Shown here: positions 42,946 through 51,381 of the stretch, one piece after another | Position numbering within the stretch: position 1 is the first letter of the stretch | Layout of the letters: each line of letters begins with the position of its first letter | Origin: Curvibacter lanceolatus ATCC 14669 | Lineage (GTDB): Bacteria > Pseudomonadota > Gammaproteobacteria > Burkholderiales > Burkholderiaceae_C | DNA length: 64,000 nucleotides | Assembly (NCBI RefSeq): GCF_000381265.1 | Contig: NZ_KB906269.1 | Coordinates: 1 to 64,000, forward strand | Direction: 5' to 3' | The notes under the pieces: generated by a model | What the model saw: only the letters and a program-made list of their open reading frames with translations | What the model was told of the DNA's origin: nothing | The model's database searches: none | Program-made: the position numbers and the translations under genes

Positions 42946-44076
42946 ATGACTGAAATACCCATTCCCCACTTTGTCGACCTGTTTGCCGGCGCCCGCAGCC
43001 TGAGCGAGCGACTGAGGCAGATGCACGAGCAGTTGCGTGCCGCCGTGCCCCTGCTCGACCGCGTGGCCTGCGCGCTCTATGACGAGAGCGAAGACCGGCT
43101 CAAAACCTTCTTGCACAGCACCCTCACGGGCGAAGCCTTGCGCGGCTACGAGTTTCCCCTGCACGAAAGCCGGTCGCTGTTGGCACTGGCGCGCAGCGGC
43201 GAGATGCGCGTGCTGGACCATATCCCGAAGGTCATCGGCCAGGGCAGCGAGCATGCCCGATGGCTGCAGCAGCAGGGCTACCAGTCCTCCTTCACCGTGC
43301 CCATGTACGGCCAGGGCACGCTGCTGGGTTTCGTGTTCTTCGACTCGCTGCAGCCCGAGGTCTTCAACGCCACCGTGCAGCGTGATCTGGTGCTGGCCTG
43401 CAGCCTGATCAACATGATGATCAGCAGCGAGATGGCCACCGTGCGCATGATGCTGGCCTCGACCCAGATCGCGCGCGACTTCGCGAACCTGCGTGACTTC
43501 GAAACCGGCGCCCACCTGGAGCGCATGTCACGCTACGCACGCCTGATCGCCCGAGCCGTGGCGCCCCGTTGCGGCCTGGACGATGAGTTCGTGGAGAACA
43601 TCTACCAGTTTGCGCCGCTGCACGACATCGGCAAGATCGGCATCCCGGACCGCATCCTGCTCAAGGAAGGATCGCTGGACGAGGCCGAGCACACCATCAT
43701 GGAGAGCCACGTCGAACTGGGCTGTACCCTGGTGGGCAAGATGATGGGCGACTTCAGGCTCAATGACCTGCCCCATTCGGCCATGATCCACAACATCGTG
43801 GCCTACCACCACGAATTGCTTGACGGCTCGGGCTACCCGAAGGGCGTGAAGGAACCCGATATCCCGATCGAGGCACGCATCGTCACGGTGGCCGACATTT
43901 TTGACGCACTGACCAGCCCGCGCCCCTACAAGGAGGGCTGGCCCACGGATCGGGCCCTGGCCGAGTTGCAACGCATGGCCGAAGCAGGCCAATTGGACCG
44001 GCATTGCGTGGCGGCCCTGGCGCAAGAGCGTGCCACCATCGACGACATCACGCGCCGCTTTTGCGACACGCTCTGA
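42946..44076 (+). CDS. GAF-HD-GYP cyclic di-GMP phosphodiesterase
   Basis: Protein of 376 residues. An N-terminal GAF-like sensory domain (about 10-165) is joined by a helix to an HD-GYP domain. Catalytic motifs are HLERMSRYA, LHDIGKIGIPD (HD) and HHELLDGSGYPKGV (HHExxDGxGYP), followed by VTVADIFDALTSPRPYK. It should hydrolyse cyclic di-GMP. The FNR-type box upstream suggests control by oxygen. Confidence 0.92.
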   Translation: MTEIPIPHFVDLFAGARSLSERLRQMHEQLRAAVPLLDRVACALYDESEDRLKTFLHSTLTGEALRGYEFPLHESRSLLALARSGEMRVLDHIPKVIGQGSEHARWLQQQGYQSSFTVPMYGQGTLLGFVFFDSLQPEVFNATVQRDLVLACSLINMMISSEMATVRMMLASTQIARDFANLRDFETGAHLERMSRYARLIARAVAPRCGLDDEFVENIYQFAPLHDIGKIGIPDRILLKEGSLDEAEHTIMESHVELGCTLVGKMMGDFRLNDLPHSAMIHNIVAYHHELLDGSGYPKGVKEPDIPIEARIVTVADIFDALTSPRPYKEGWPTDRALAELQRMAEAGQLDRHCVAALAQERATIDDITRRFCDTL

Positions 44077-44083
44077 GGCCACC

Positions 44084-44119
44084 GGCCTGAGGGCCTGAGG
44101 GCCTGAGGGCCTGAGGGCC
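44084..44119. repeat. Tandem octamer repeat
   Basis: GGCCTGAG is repeated four times head to tail and followed by a partial fifth unit (GGCC), between the HD-GYP stop and the convergent hydrolase gene. Such short repeats slip easily. They do not interrupt a gene. Confidence 0.85.
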
Positions 44120-44127
44120 AGGCTTGC

Positions 44128-44748
44128 TTACTTGATCAGCTCATGCACCGCCTTGAACTGGGGGTGCTCGGCAGTGCGCAGCCATTCGAACAGCACCATC
44201 TCGGTGGTCACCAGCTCGGCGCCGGCACCGGCCAGGCGGTCAAAGGCCGCGTCGCGGTTGCGCTCGGTGCGCGAGCCGCAGGCATCGGTCACCACCCAGA
44301 CATCGAACTCGTCTTCCAGCAGATCGAGCGCGGTCTGCAACAGGCACACATGGGCCTCGCAACCGGCCACCACGATGGCGCTGCGGTCGGCCTCGCCCTG
44401 GGCCGGCTTTTGCAGGTGCTTGGGCAGGCTGCGCGCATTGCCCTGCACCGCCTTGGCGGGCGGGCGCAGCCATTCGGACAAGCCTTCTTCACAGGCGCTG
44501 AAATGCATCTTGGCCAGCGTCTTCTGGCACAGGGCCTTGAGCTCGGGCGGGTTCTCGCCCAGCTTGGACGGGTTTTGCTCGGTGCCGAACGCGGGTACCT
44601 GCAGCAGGCGGGCCGCACGGGCCAGGCGCAGCGCGTTTTCGAGCACCAGCGGGCCTTCGTGGATGGCGGGCATCAGGCGGGTTTGGTAATCGACCAGCAC
44701 GAGCTGGGATTCCTGGGCGTCAATCAACACGGGGCTTTCTCTCATCAT
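44128..44748 (-). CDS. Isochorismatase-family cysteine hydrolase
   Basis: Protein of 206 residues. Catalytic triad features are LVLVDYQTRLMPAI with Asp near residue 20, a Lys in LAKMHFSACEE, and the nucleophile Cys in VVAGCEAHVCLLQTALDLL. Family members hydrolyse amides, ureas or vinyl ethers; the substrate cannot be told. Two adjacent ATG codons open the frame. Confidence 0.87.
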   Translation of the reverse strand: MMRESPVLIDAQESQLVLVDYQTRLMPAIHEGPLVLENALRLARAARLLQVPAFGTEQNPSKLGENPPELKALCQKTLAKMHFSACEEGLSEWLRPPAKAVQGNARSLPKHLQKPAQGEADRSAIVVAGCEAHVCLLQTALDLLEDEFDVWVVTDACGSRTERNRDAAFDRLAGAGAELVTTEMVLFEWLRTAEHPQFKAVHELIK

Positions 44749-44866
44749 GCTGGCCTACAGCAGGCCACGGCCCGTATTAGAACCCAGTCGCCCGCCCCAG
44801 AAGCCACCCGGCCATGCGGCAGGTCAATGCAAACTCAAGTGCATGCGCTTTCTCGCGAATCCCCGC

Positions 44867-44895
44867 TTGACTTGAACCTGACAGGTCGTTAACCT
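44867..44895 (+). promoter_or_regulatory. Promoter of the NlpC/P60 gene
   Basis: TTGACT and TAACCT are separated by 17 bp. The expected start point falls at or within a few bases of the ATG at 44904, so the transcript would be leaderless or nearly so. Confidence 0.4.
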
Positions 44896-44903
44896 CTGCG
44901 CCC

Positions 44904-45482
44904 ATGTCTCGTTGGCTCTGCCTACTCCTTCTCGGCCTCACGATCTTCGGTTTAGCCCTTCGGGCTCAGGCGGCGCCATCGACCCAGCCGGTCGACGACG
45001 TGGAACGCTTGCTGGCCGACCGCGGCCTGCTCACGCAACTGAGTTACGTGCGCCAAAGCCTCAGCAGCCGCGCCTCAGAGCTGGTGGTCAACGCCATGGG
45101 TTTTCTGGGCGTGCCCTACCGCCGCGGCGGCAACAATGCCGAAACCGGCTTTGATTGCAGCGGCTTTGTCCGCGCCATGTACGAACAGACCGTGGGCCTG
45201 GTGCTGCCCCGCCGCGCCGACCAGCAGGCCGCCGCCACCCAGACCATCGACAAGCAAGAATTGCAGCCCGGCGATCTGGTGTTCTTCAACACCATGCGCC
45301 ATGCCTTCAGCCACGTGGGCATCTATGTGGGCGACGGCAAGTTCATCCACTCCCCCCGCACCGGCAGCCAGATCCGTGTCGAAGACATGCGTGACAGTTA
45401 CTGGCAGCGCCGCTTCGATGGCGCCCGCCGCGTGAACGTGCCCTCGGTTTCGGCCTCCACCGACAACGTCAACCCGCGTTGA
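44904..45482 (+). CDS. Secreted NlpC/P60 peptidoglycan peptidase
   Basis: Protein of 192 residues with a signal peptide ending AQA|APST. The NlpC/P60 domain has the catalytic Cys in TGFDCSGFVRAMYEQ, His in HAFSHVGIYVGDG and a second His in KFIHSPRTGSQIRV. It would cleave stem peptides in the cell wall. It stands alone, divergent from the cysteine hydrolase. Confidence 0.92.
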   Translation: MSRWLCLLLLGLTIFGLALRAQAAPSTQPVDDVERLLADRGLLTQLSYVRQSLSSRASELVVNAMGFLGVPYRRGGNNAETGFDCSGFVRAMYEQTVGLVLPRRADQQAAATQTIDKQELQPGDLVFFNTMRHAFSHVGIYVGDGKFIHSPRTGSQIRVEDMRDSYWQRRFDGARRVNVPSVSASTDNVNPR

Positions 45483-45538
45483 AACGTCTGGGTGCCTGAC
45501 GCGGCGCCCCACGTTGGGGCAACGCCACCCTCCCCCTC

Positions 45539-46852
45539 TCAAAACACAAACAGCTTCACCCCCACGGTGAGGCGGCTGCGCACCAGGCTGCCGAACTCGG
45601 TCTGAACACCCCCGACGGTGCGGCTCAGCACCACAAAGCCCGACAACTGGCGCCAGAAGTTCTTCTCGCCGTACAAGAGCAGCTGCCCGCTGTGGTCGGC
45701 CAGCTGCGTGCTGTATTCGGCGCGCCAGTACAGGCCGCTCTCCTGCGGGTTGCTCTGCAGGCCCAGCCACAGGTAGTCGCGCCCCAGCAGACGGGGTGCC
45801 TGGCCCAAGGCCTGGCCCAGGCTGGCGTAGCCCAGGGCCGGGTTTTGGGTGGCCAGGGTGTTGGCCCGGCCCGCCTGGGCCCAATAGGCGCCCTGCCCGG
45901 CCTCGCTGTAGCCGCCTCCGCTGTGCAGCCACTCGCCGATCAGCACATGGCCGCTCTCCAGCGTGTAGCTGGCCCCCAGCAAGGCGTCGGTGCTGCGCGG
46001 GGCCGGCTGCTGCCAACGGTAAAGCGGGCCATTGCCGGGCCCGGCCACCTGCAGCTGGCCAGGCTGCCGGTTGCTGCCCACCTCCCCATAGAGCAGCCAG
46101 GCGTCATCTGGCGTCCATTGCGCAAAGCCCCCGACAAAGGTCGCGCCCCCGCGCTGCTGGCTGAGCACCAGACTGGCCAGGTGCGCCTCGCCCTGGTTGT
46201 CGATCTTGAGCCAGCTGCTGTGGCCCAGATCGGTGGCCGGCGTGATCTGCGAGGTCGACAGCACATAGCCCCCACCCACTCGCCAACCCGGCGCGACCTG
46301 ACCGGTGTAGCGCAGCACGTCCACGCCGGGCGTGGACGCCAGCGGATTGGTGCGGCCGGCATCAAAGTAAAAGGGGTTGCTGGGCGAGCGGAAATTGGCC
46401 GGGCCCCAGCTCAGCAACTCACGCCCCACCGTCAGCACGCCTTCGCCCTGCCGGTAACGCGCAAAGGCCTGGAGCACCTGCTGGGTGTCGTCGCTGTCAC
46501 GCCGGTCCGGGCGCGCCGCCAGTTCGGTCAGGCTGCGCTGCGAGGTCAGCCGGGCGGAGCCCACCAGCGCCAGCGGCCCATGCTCGGCACGCCCGTTCAG
46601 GCGGATGTCCAGCAGGTCCAGGTCGCGCGGCAAGGCCGCCACCCGGTTACCCGGGTTGAGCAGGCTGGTGCTCAGCACGCTGTTGCGGGTGCCGTACACC
46701 CAGGCCTCGCCCGAGCCGCTGAGGCGCCAGGACGGCTCGGCCTCCGGGCCTTCGCCCGCTGGCGCCGCCGGCTCTTGCGCCATGGCCGGCTGAGCCAAGA
46801 CGGTCGCCACGGCCCAGGCCACAGCCCGCCATCGGATGCGGCCGGCACTCAT
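45539..46852 (-). CDS. Predicted outer-membrane beta-barrel of an export operon
   Basis: Protein of 437 residues with signal peptide ending AMA|QEPA. After a Pro/Glu-rich stretch the protein alternates amphipathic strands throughout and ends TVGVKLFVF with terminal Phe, the barrel-assembly signal. Phrases such as VGRELLSWGPANFRSPSNPFYF resemble DUF1302-like and alginate-export-like barrels, but no family could be fixed. Its ATG overlaps the LolA-like stop by four bases, so it is the last gene of the DUF2141-ABC-FtsX-LolA-barrel operon. Confidence 0.8.
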   Translation of the reverse strand: MSAGRIRWRAVAWAVATVLAQPAMAQEPAAPAGEGPEAEPSWRLSGSGEAWVYGTRNSVLSTSLLNPGNRVAALPRDLDLLDIRLNGRAEHGPLALVGSARLTSQRSLTELAARPDRRDSDDTQQVLQAFARYRQGEGVLTVGRELLSWGPANFRSPSNPFYFDAGRTNPLASTPGVDVLRYTGQVAPGWRVGGGYVLSTSQITPATDLGHSSWLKIDNQGEAHLASLVLSQQRGGATFVGGFAQWTPDDAWLLYGEVGSNRQPGQLQVAGPGNGPLYRWQQPAPRSTDALLGASYTLESGHVLIGEWLHSGGGYSEAGQGAYWAQAGRANTLATQNPALGYASLGQALGQAPRLLGRDYLWLGLQSNPQESGLYWRAEYSTQLADHSGQLLLYGEKNFWRQLSGFVVLSRTVGGVQTEFGSLVRSRLTVGVKLFVF

Positions 46853-47628
46853 TGCAGGTTCCCCACATCAAACTCAGAGCTGGGGATCGCCTGAGCCGAG
46901 ATGCGGCTGTAGACCAGCGTGGTGCGGGCATCGCTGAGCGCATCGGCAATCGCCATGCGGCTGACGAACAGCACCGTCTTGCCGTGGATGTTCAGGCTGT
47001 TGCCGTACTCGAATTGCGCGCTCTTGAGCTTCTTGCCCGACAGCGACAGGAAATCCGCCTGCACCCCCACGCCCCGACGCACCGAGATCCAGTAGGTGAT
47101 GCGGTCGTAGGTGGTCTGGCGGCTGGAGGCGGTCAACTCCAGCACATGGCAGGGTTCGTCGCCCACGTCTTCCTGGCGCAGGTAGCGCGCCTGGTAGTCT
47201 TTGGCGTAGTTGGTGGCGGCGATGTCGCCGATGGCCGCCTGTCCGGTCAGGCGCTGGCGTGGCGAGATGGCCACCGGCTTTTTCAGGCCGGGCTTGGTCA
47301 GCCACATGTTGCGATCGACCTGCAGCATGCGCGAGCCCTTGCTGCTCAGGGGCTCCAGCACCTCGGCCACGCTGGCGTTGTCGATGGCCTTGATGCGCAA
47401 GCGCTGGTCGGGCTGGTCATCGGCCTGGCTGCCGCTGTTGTGGGCATGCACCTCCCAGATCAGGCCCGGAAAGCCGCCGCCACGCGCCTGGTCGGCCTGG
47501 CGCAGCAACTGGGCGGCATCGGGCTCGGCCGCCCAGGCTGACGAGGCTAGGGAGGCCCCCAGAAGACTGCCAACAGACAGGAGCAATGCGCCGCGGCGGG
47601 TGAAACAGGAAAAGCCAAGGTGGTTCAT
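46849..47628 (-). CDS. LolA-like outer-membrane lipoprotein-sorting protein
   Basis: Protein of 259 residues with a signal peptide ending AWA|AEPD. The mature part is a LolA/LppX-type open barrel: LLRQADQARGG, the strand region RMLQVDRNMWLTKPGLKKPVAISPRQRLTGQAAIGDIAATNYAKDY and the closing VGVQADFLSLSGKKLKSAQFEYGN. This is the LolA_like family that accompanies MacB/LolC-type exporters. It probably carries a lipid or lipoprotein across the periplasm. Both ends overlap neighbours by four bases. Confidence 0.85.
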   Translation of the reverse strand: MNHLGFSCFTRRGALLLSVGSLLGASLASSAWAAEPDAAQLLRQADQARGGGFPGLIWEVHAHNSGSQADDQPDQRLRIKAIDNASVAEVLEPLSSKGSRMLQVDRNMWLTKPGLKKPVAISPRQRLTGQAAIGDIAATNYAKDYQARYLRQEDVGDEPCHVLELTASSRQTTYDRITYWISVRRGVGVQADFLSLSGKKLKSAQFEYGNSLNIHGKTVLFVSRMAIADALSDARTTLVYSRISAQAIPSSEFDVGNLQ

Positions 47629-48929
47629 ACATGCCCCAAAGAAGCGGTGATGGAATGGTGCGCAGCACGGCGGGCCGGCCAGTAGGCGGCAAACACCGCC
47701 AGCACGGCCAGAACAAACGCCGCAAATGCGGTGCGCGGCAGGTCAAAGCCGATGTAGATCGGCACGCTCTGGGTGTTGCTGGGCGGCACGTAACGGATGT
47801 CGGCCACGTTCACGCCCCAGCGCACGGCGGCCGTCAGCAGCAGGCCGGTGACGGTGCCGACCAGCACCAGCATCAGCGCCTCATTGACGAACAGCCGGGC
47901 AATGCCGCTTCGGCGCACGCCGATGGCGCGCAGGGTGCCGATCTCGCGGGTGCGTTCCACCACCGCCATGCTCATGGCGTTGGCAATCGAGAGCACCACG
48001 ATGGCCAGCACCACCGACAGCATCAGCGCAAAAATCATGTCGTACATGCCCTTGACCTGGCGGAAGAAGGCCGACATCTCCTGCCAGGTGCGCACCTCCA
48101 TGTCGAGGCCGGCGGCCTTGAAATCGGCACTCAGCTGATCCCGCACGGCCACCGATTGGGCTTCGCTGGGCGCTGGCCGGGTGTACATGTCGCGCAGGCG
48201 GCCTTCCACATCGGCGCTGTCGGCATGGCCCTCGCCGGGCAGCAACACGGTCAGGGTCTCGGCCCGCCCCTTGGCGTCCATCAGGTCCTGAACCAGGGCC
48301 AGCGGCATCAGCATCAGCTTGTCGTTGGTGGCCACGTTGCCGGTGTTGACGGCGTCGGTCATGTCCACGTCGGAGGCATTGGCCTGGCCGTGCAGCGTGC
48401 TGGCCAGCACCGAGGCGCTGTCGCCCATCTTCAGGCCCAGCACGTCGGCCAGGCCCTGGGCGGCCGTCACGCCCTGGGGCTGGTCTTCTTTCAAGGCGCC
48501 GGGGGCAAAGCGGAAGGGGCCGCGCAGCAGGTCCAGATCGGCCGGGGCAATGCCCGCGCCCACAAAAATCGTGCTGCTCTTGCCGTTGGACAGCAGGCCG
48601 GTGGCGCTGAGCTTGGGGATCAGGCGGGCGCCTGGCAGGCGCTTCTCGACGATGGCCTGCACCTGGCGGATCTCATCGGCGGTCAGCAGGTACTTGTCGG
48701 GGTGCAGCTTGCCCTCGGTCTGCCAGCCCTGGCGGTTGATGGTCAGGTGGCCGATCAGCTCGGCATGGATGGCCGCGTTGCTGAGCGCCACATACACCGC
48801 GCTGGTGTAGCCCGCGAACAGGGCCACGGCGGCAAAGCCGAAGGCCAGGCTGAGGATGGTGGCGGCGCTGCGGCGGCGGTTGCGCCACAGGTTGCGCCAG
48901 GCGAGCTGGATGTTGCCGATGCCGGTCAT
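47625..48929 (-). CDS. FtsX-like ABC transporter permease
   Basis: Protein of 434 residues with MacB/LolCE topology: one N-terminal membrane helix (NLWRNRRRSAATILSLAFGFAAVALFAGY), a periplasmic domain of about 230 residues, and three C-terminal helices (IFALMLSVVLAIVVLSIANAM, ALMLVLVGTVTGLLL, AFAAFVLAVLAVFAAYWPARRAA). The ERTREIGTLRAIGVRRSGI coupling loop is conserved. Works with the adjacent ATPase as a mechanotransmission extractor, inferred from family. Confidence 0.92.
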   Translation of the reverse strand: MTGIGNIQLAWRNLWRNRRRSAATILSLAFGFAAVALFAGYTSAVYVALSNAAIHAELIGHLTINRQGWQTEGKLHPDKYLLTADEIRQVQAIVEKRLPGARLIPKLSATGLLSNGKSSTIFVGAGIAPADLDLLRGPFRFAPGALKEDQPQGVTAAQGLADVLGLKMGDSASVLASTLHGQANASDVDMTDAVNTGNVATNDKLMLMPLALVQDLMDAKGRAETLTVLLPGEGHADSADVEGRLRDMYTRPAPSEAQSVAVRDQLSADFKAAGLDMEVRTWQEMSAFFRQVKGMYDMIFALMLSVVLAIVVLSIANAMSMAVVERTREIGTLRAIGVRRSGIARLFVNEALMLVLVGTVTGLLLTAAVRWGVNVADIRYVPPSNTQSVPIYIGFDLPRTAFAAFVLAVLAVFAAYWPARRAAHHSITASLGHV

Positions 48930-49642
48930 GCGGCCTCCTGGTAGCTGTCTTGTGAGATCAGACCGTCCTGCAGGCGCAACTGGCGCGGCACGCGGGCCAG
49001 CAGGCGGGGGTCGTGGGTGGTGAAGATGCAGGTCACGCCGGTTTCGCGGTTCAGGCGTTCGATCAGGTCGATCACCTCGCGGCTGGTCTGCGAGTCGAGG
49101 TTGGCCGTGGGTTCATCGGCGATCAGCAGGCGTGGCGCCCCCACCAGGGCACGGGCGATGGCCACCCGCTGGCGCTGGCCGCCGCTCAGGCGATCCGGGC
49201 GAAAGTCGAGGAACTCGCCCAGGCCCACGTGGCCCAGCCACTCGGCGGCGCGGCGGCGCACCTCCGCGGCCTTCACGCCCTGCACCTGCAGCGGCAGGGC
49301 CACGTTTTCAAGCGCGGTCAGCACCGGCACCAGGTTGAAGCTCTGGAACACAAAGCCGATCTTGTGGTTGCGGCAGTCCGACAGGGCGTCGTCCGAGAGC
49401 TGGCTCACATCCTGCCCCTCGAATCGCAGCACGCCCTTGTCGGCCGCATCGATCAAGCCCAGCAGGTTCAGCAGCGTCGACTTGCCACTGCCCGAGGGGC
49501 CCCAGATGGCCATGAACTCGCCCGGCGCCACGTCCAGGTCGATGCCGCGCAGCGCGCGGATGCGGGTCTCGCCCAGCGCAAACTCGCGCTCGATGCCGCG
49601 CAGCGACAGCAAGGGGGCAGGCGTTTGGTTTGCAGTGCTCAT
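48926..49642 (-). CDS. ABC transporter ATP-binding protein (MacB/LolD type)
   Basis: Protein of 238 residues. Walker A GPSGSGKSTLLNLLG, Q-loop GFVFQSFNLVPVLTALENVALPL, signature LSGGQRQRVAIARAL, Walker B RLLIADEPTANLD and H-loop FTTHD are intact. The ATG at 49642 was chosen over an upstream frame that overlaps the DUF2141 gene. It precedes the FtsX permease with a four-base overlap. Confidence 0.94.
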   Translation of the reverse strand: MSTANQTPAPLLSLRGIEREFALGETRIRALRGIDLDVAPGEFMAIWGPSGSGKSTLLNLLGLIDAADKGVLRFEGQDVSQLSDDALSDCRNHKIGFVFQSFNLVPVLTALENVALPLQVQGVKAAEVRRRAAEWLGHVGLGEFLDFRPDRLSGGQRQRVAIARALVGAPRLLIADEPTANLDSQTSREVIDLIERLNRETGVTCIFTTHDPRLLARVPRQLRLQDGLISQDSYQEAA

Positions 49643-49652
49643 ACCACCCACC

Positions 49653-50096
49653 TCACTGGCCCGACAGCTTGAACTGGATGCGCTGGGCTTCGGCACCCAC
49701 CTTGACGACGGCATCGTCGAACTTGGGCGGCCCGAACTGCCCCTTGGCGTCGCGCGAGAAGCCGTAGGGTTCGGTGGGCATGCCCACCATGTTGGCGTCC
49801 AGGCGCTGGTTGCCGTTCAGGTCCTGGTAGGCCGACACGGCATAGCTGCCGGGTGCCAGGTCCTTGAACACCACCTCGACCTGGCCGGGTTTGGCCGGGG
49901 TCATCTGGCCATTGAGCACCTTGCCGCGCGGAAAGCCCACAGGGTCGTTGAACAAGGCCACCATCACCTGCCCTTCGGCCTTGGTCACCCCGGACACCAC
50001 CACCGTCAGGTCACCCGCCTGGGCCAGCCCGGCAAGAAGAAACAGCGAAAAACCGCCCGCGGGCAGCACACGAAGGGCACGTTGCAAGATCGACAT
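49653..50096 (-). CDS. DUF2141-family secreted protein
   Basis: Protein of 147 residues with a signal peptide ending AQA|GDLTV. The DUF2141 pattern is clear: LTVVVSGVTKAEGQVMVALFND, VVFKDLAPGSYAVSAYQDLNGNQRLDANMVGMPTEPYGFSRDA. The DLNGNQRLD segment is an EF-hand-like loop that may bind calcium. Function of the family is unknown; it heads the export operon, ten bases before the ATPase gene. Confidence 0.88.
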   Translation of the reverse strand: MSILQRALRVLPAGGFSLFLLAGLAQAGDLTVVVSGVTKAEGQVMVALFNDPVGFPRGKVLNGQMTPAKPGQVEVVFKDLAPGSYAVSAYQDLNGNQRLDANMVGMPTEPYGFSRDAKGQFGPPKFDDAVVKVGAEAQRIQFKLSGQ

Positions 50097-50236
50097 GGTT
50101 CCGACTCCTGGTTGAACAAGTGTCGGCAGTGTCGGCCGGCCCTCCGTCGTCGGCCACCGGGTTGCGACAAACCAGCGTCAGACGGGCGCGAAATGCAGCT
50201 TGCCGGAGCCAAAAGCAGGCTCTGGGCGAGAGGAAC

Positions 50237-51244
50237 TCAATCGGGCGTGACCTTCGCCTCGCGGATCACCTTGCCCCATTTGCTGGTTTCGGCGGCCACA
50301 AAGGCGTCGAACTCCTCGGGCGTGCCGCCCCCCGGGAAGGTGCCCATGGCCTCGAGACGGGGCCGCATCTCCTCGCTGCGCACGATGCGGGTTACCTCCT
50401 CGGACATGCGGCGCAGGATGTCACGCGGCGTGCCGGCCGGGGCGATCATGCCGGCCCAGGTGCTGCCGGTGAAGTTCTTGAAACCCTGCTCCACAAAGGT
50501 GGGCACGTCGGGCAGCACCGGCAGTCGGCGGTCGCTGGCCACGCCGATCAGGCGCACCTTGCCCTGCTTGCCCATGTTGATCAGCCCTGTGGCTGCATCG
50601 AAGAACAGCTGGATCTGCCCGCCGATGAGGTCGGTCAGGGCCGGCGCCGCACCCCGGTAGGGGATGTGCACCATGTAGGCACCGGTCTGCATCTTGAACA
50701 GCTCGGTGGTCAGGTGCACGGCCGAGCCGTTGCCCGACGAGCCATAGCTGACCTTGCCCGGGTTGGCCTTGGCGTAGCGGATCAGCTCCTGGGCCGTCTT
50801 GAACGGTGCATCGAGCGGCACTGCGGCCACCAGGGGCGACACCCCCATCAGCGCCACGCCGGTGAGGTCTTTGCGGGCGTCGTAGGGCAGCTTGGGGTAG
50901 AGCGTGTTGTTGGCGGCATAGGCGGCGATCACCACACCAAAGGTGCTGCCGTCGGGTGCCGATTTGGCGACCGCATCGACCCCGATCACGCTGCCGGCGC
51001 CGGGCTTGTTGTCGATCAGCACGGTCTGGCCCAGCCGGGTCTGCAGACCGTTCTGGATCAGGCGGGCCATCTGGTCGGTGAAGCCGCCGGGGGTGTAGGG
51101 CACGATCAGGCGGATGGGCTTGTTGGGCCAGCCGCCCGCGTTCTGGGCCCAGGCCGGCGCGGCCAGCGAGGCCACCGAGCCCACGGCAGCCGAGAGCACC
51201 TGACGGCGGGAGGGACGGACAAGAGAGGTGGGGGACGAAGGCAT
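50237..51244 (-). CDS. Bug-family (tripartite tricarboxylate) substrate-binding protein
   Basis: Protein of 335 residues with a twin-arginine-like signal (SRRQVLSAAVGSVASLAAPAWA). Bug landmarks: WPNKPIRLIVPYTPGGFTDQMARLI, VLIDNKPGAGSVIGVDAVAKS, SGNGSAVHLTTELFK, HIPYRGAAPALTDLIGGQIQ and the C-terminal GTPEEFDAFVAAETSKW. Binds a small carboxylated compound in the periplasm. No TctA/TctB membrane genes are adjacent, which is usual for the many orphan Bug receptors of Burkholderiales. Confidence 0.93.
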   Translation of the reverse strand: MPSSPTSLVRPSRRQVLSAAVGSVASLAAPAWAQNAGGWPNKPIRLIVPYTPGGFTDQMARLIQNGLQTRLGQTVLIDNKPGAGSVIGVDAVAKSAPDGSTFGVVIAAYAANNTLYPKLPYDARKDLTGVALMGVSPLVAAVPLDAPFKTAQELIRYAKANPGKVSYGSSGNGSAVHLTTELFKMQTGAYMVHIPYRGAAPALTDLIGGQIQLFFDAATGLINMGKQGKVRLIGVASDRRLPVLPDVPTFVEQGFKNFTGSTWAGMIAPAGTPRDILRRMSEEVTRIVRSEEMRPRLEAMGTFPGGGTPEEFDAFVAAETSKWGKVIREAKVTPD

Positions 51245-51381
51245 CAGGCCAGACTCCGGCAACAGGACAAAGCCCGATTCTGGGCAGGCTGGGTGCGCAG
51301 CGCATTGGGGCAAGCCCGGCCGGGCGGTCGCCTCGGTGACCCGCCGCCGGGCCTGTGGCGGCCCACGCCAAGGCCCAGACC

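Noticed and set aside
45506-45520. Short hairpin GCCCCA/TGGGGC between the NlpC and barrel genes
   Set aside because: A six-bp stem without a T run on either strand is common by chance in DNA this GC-rich, so it was not called as a terminator.
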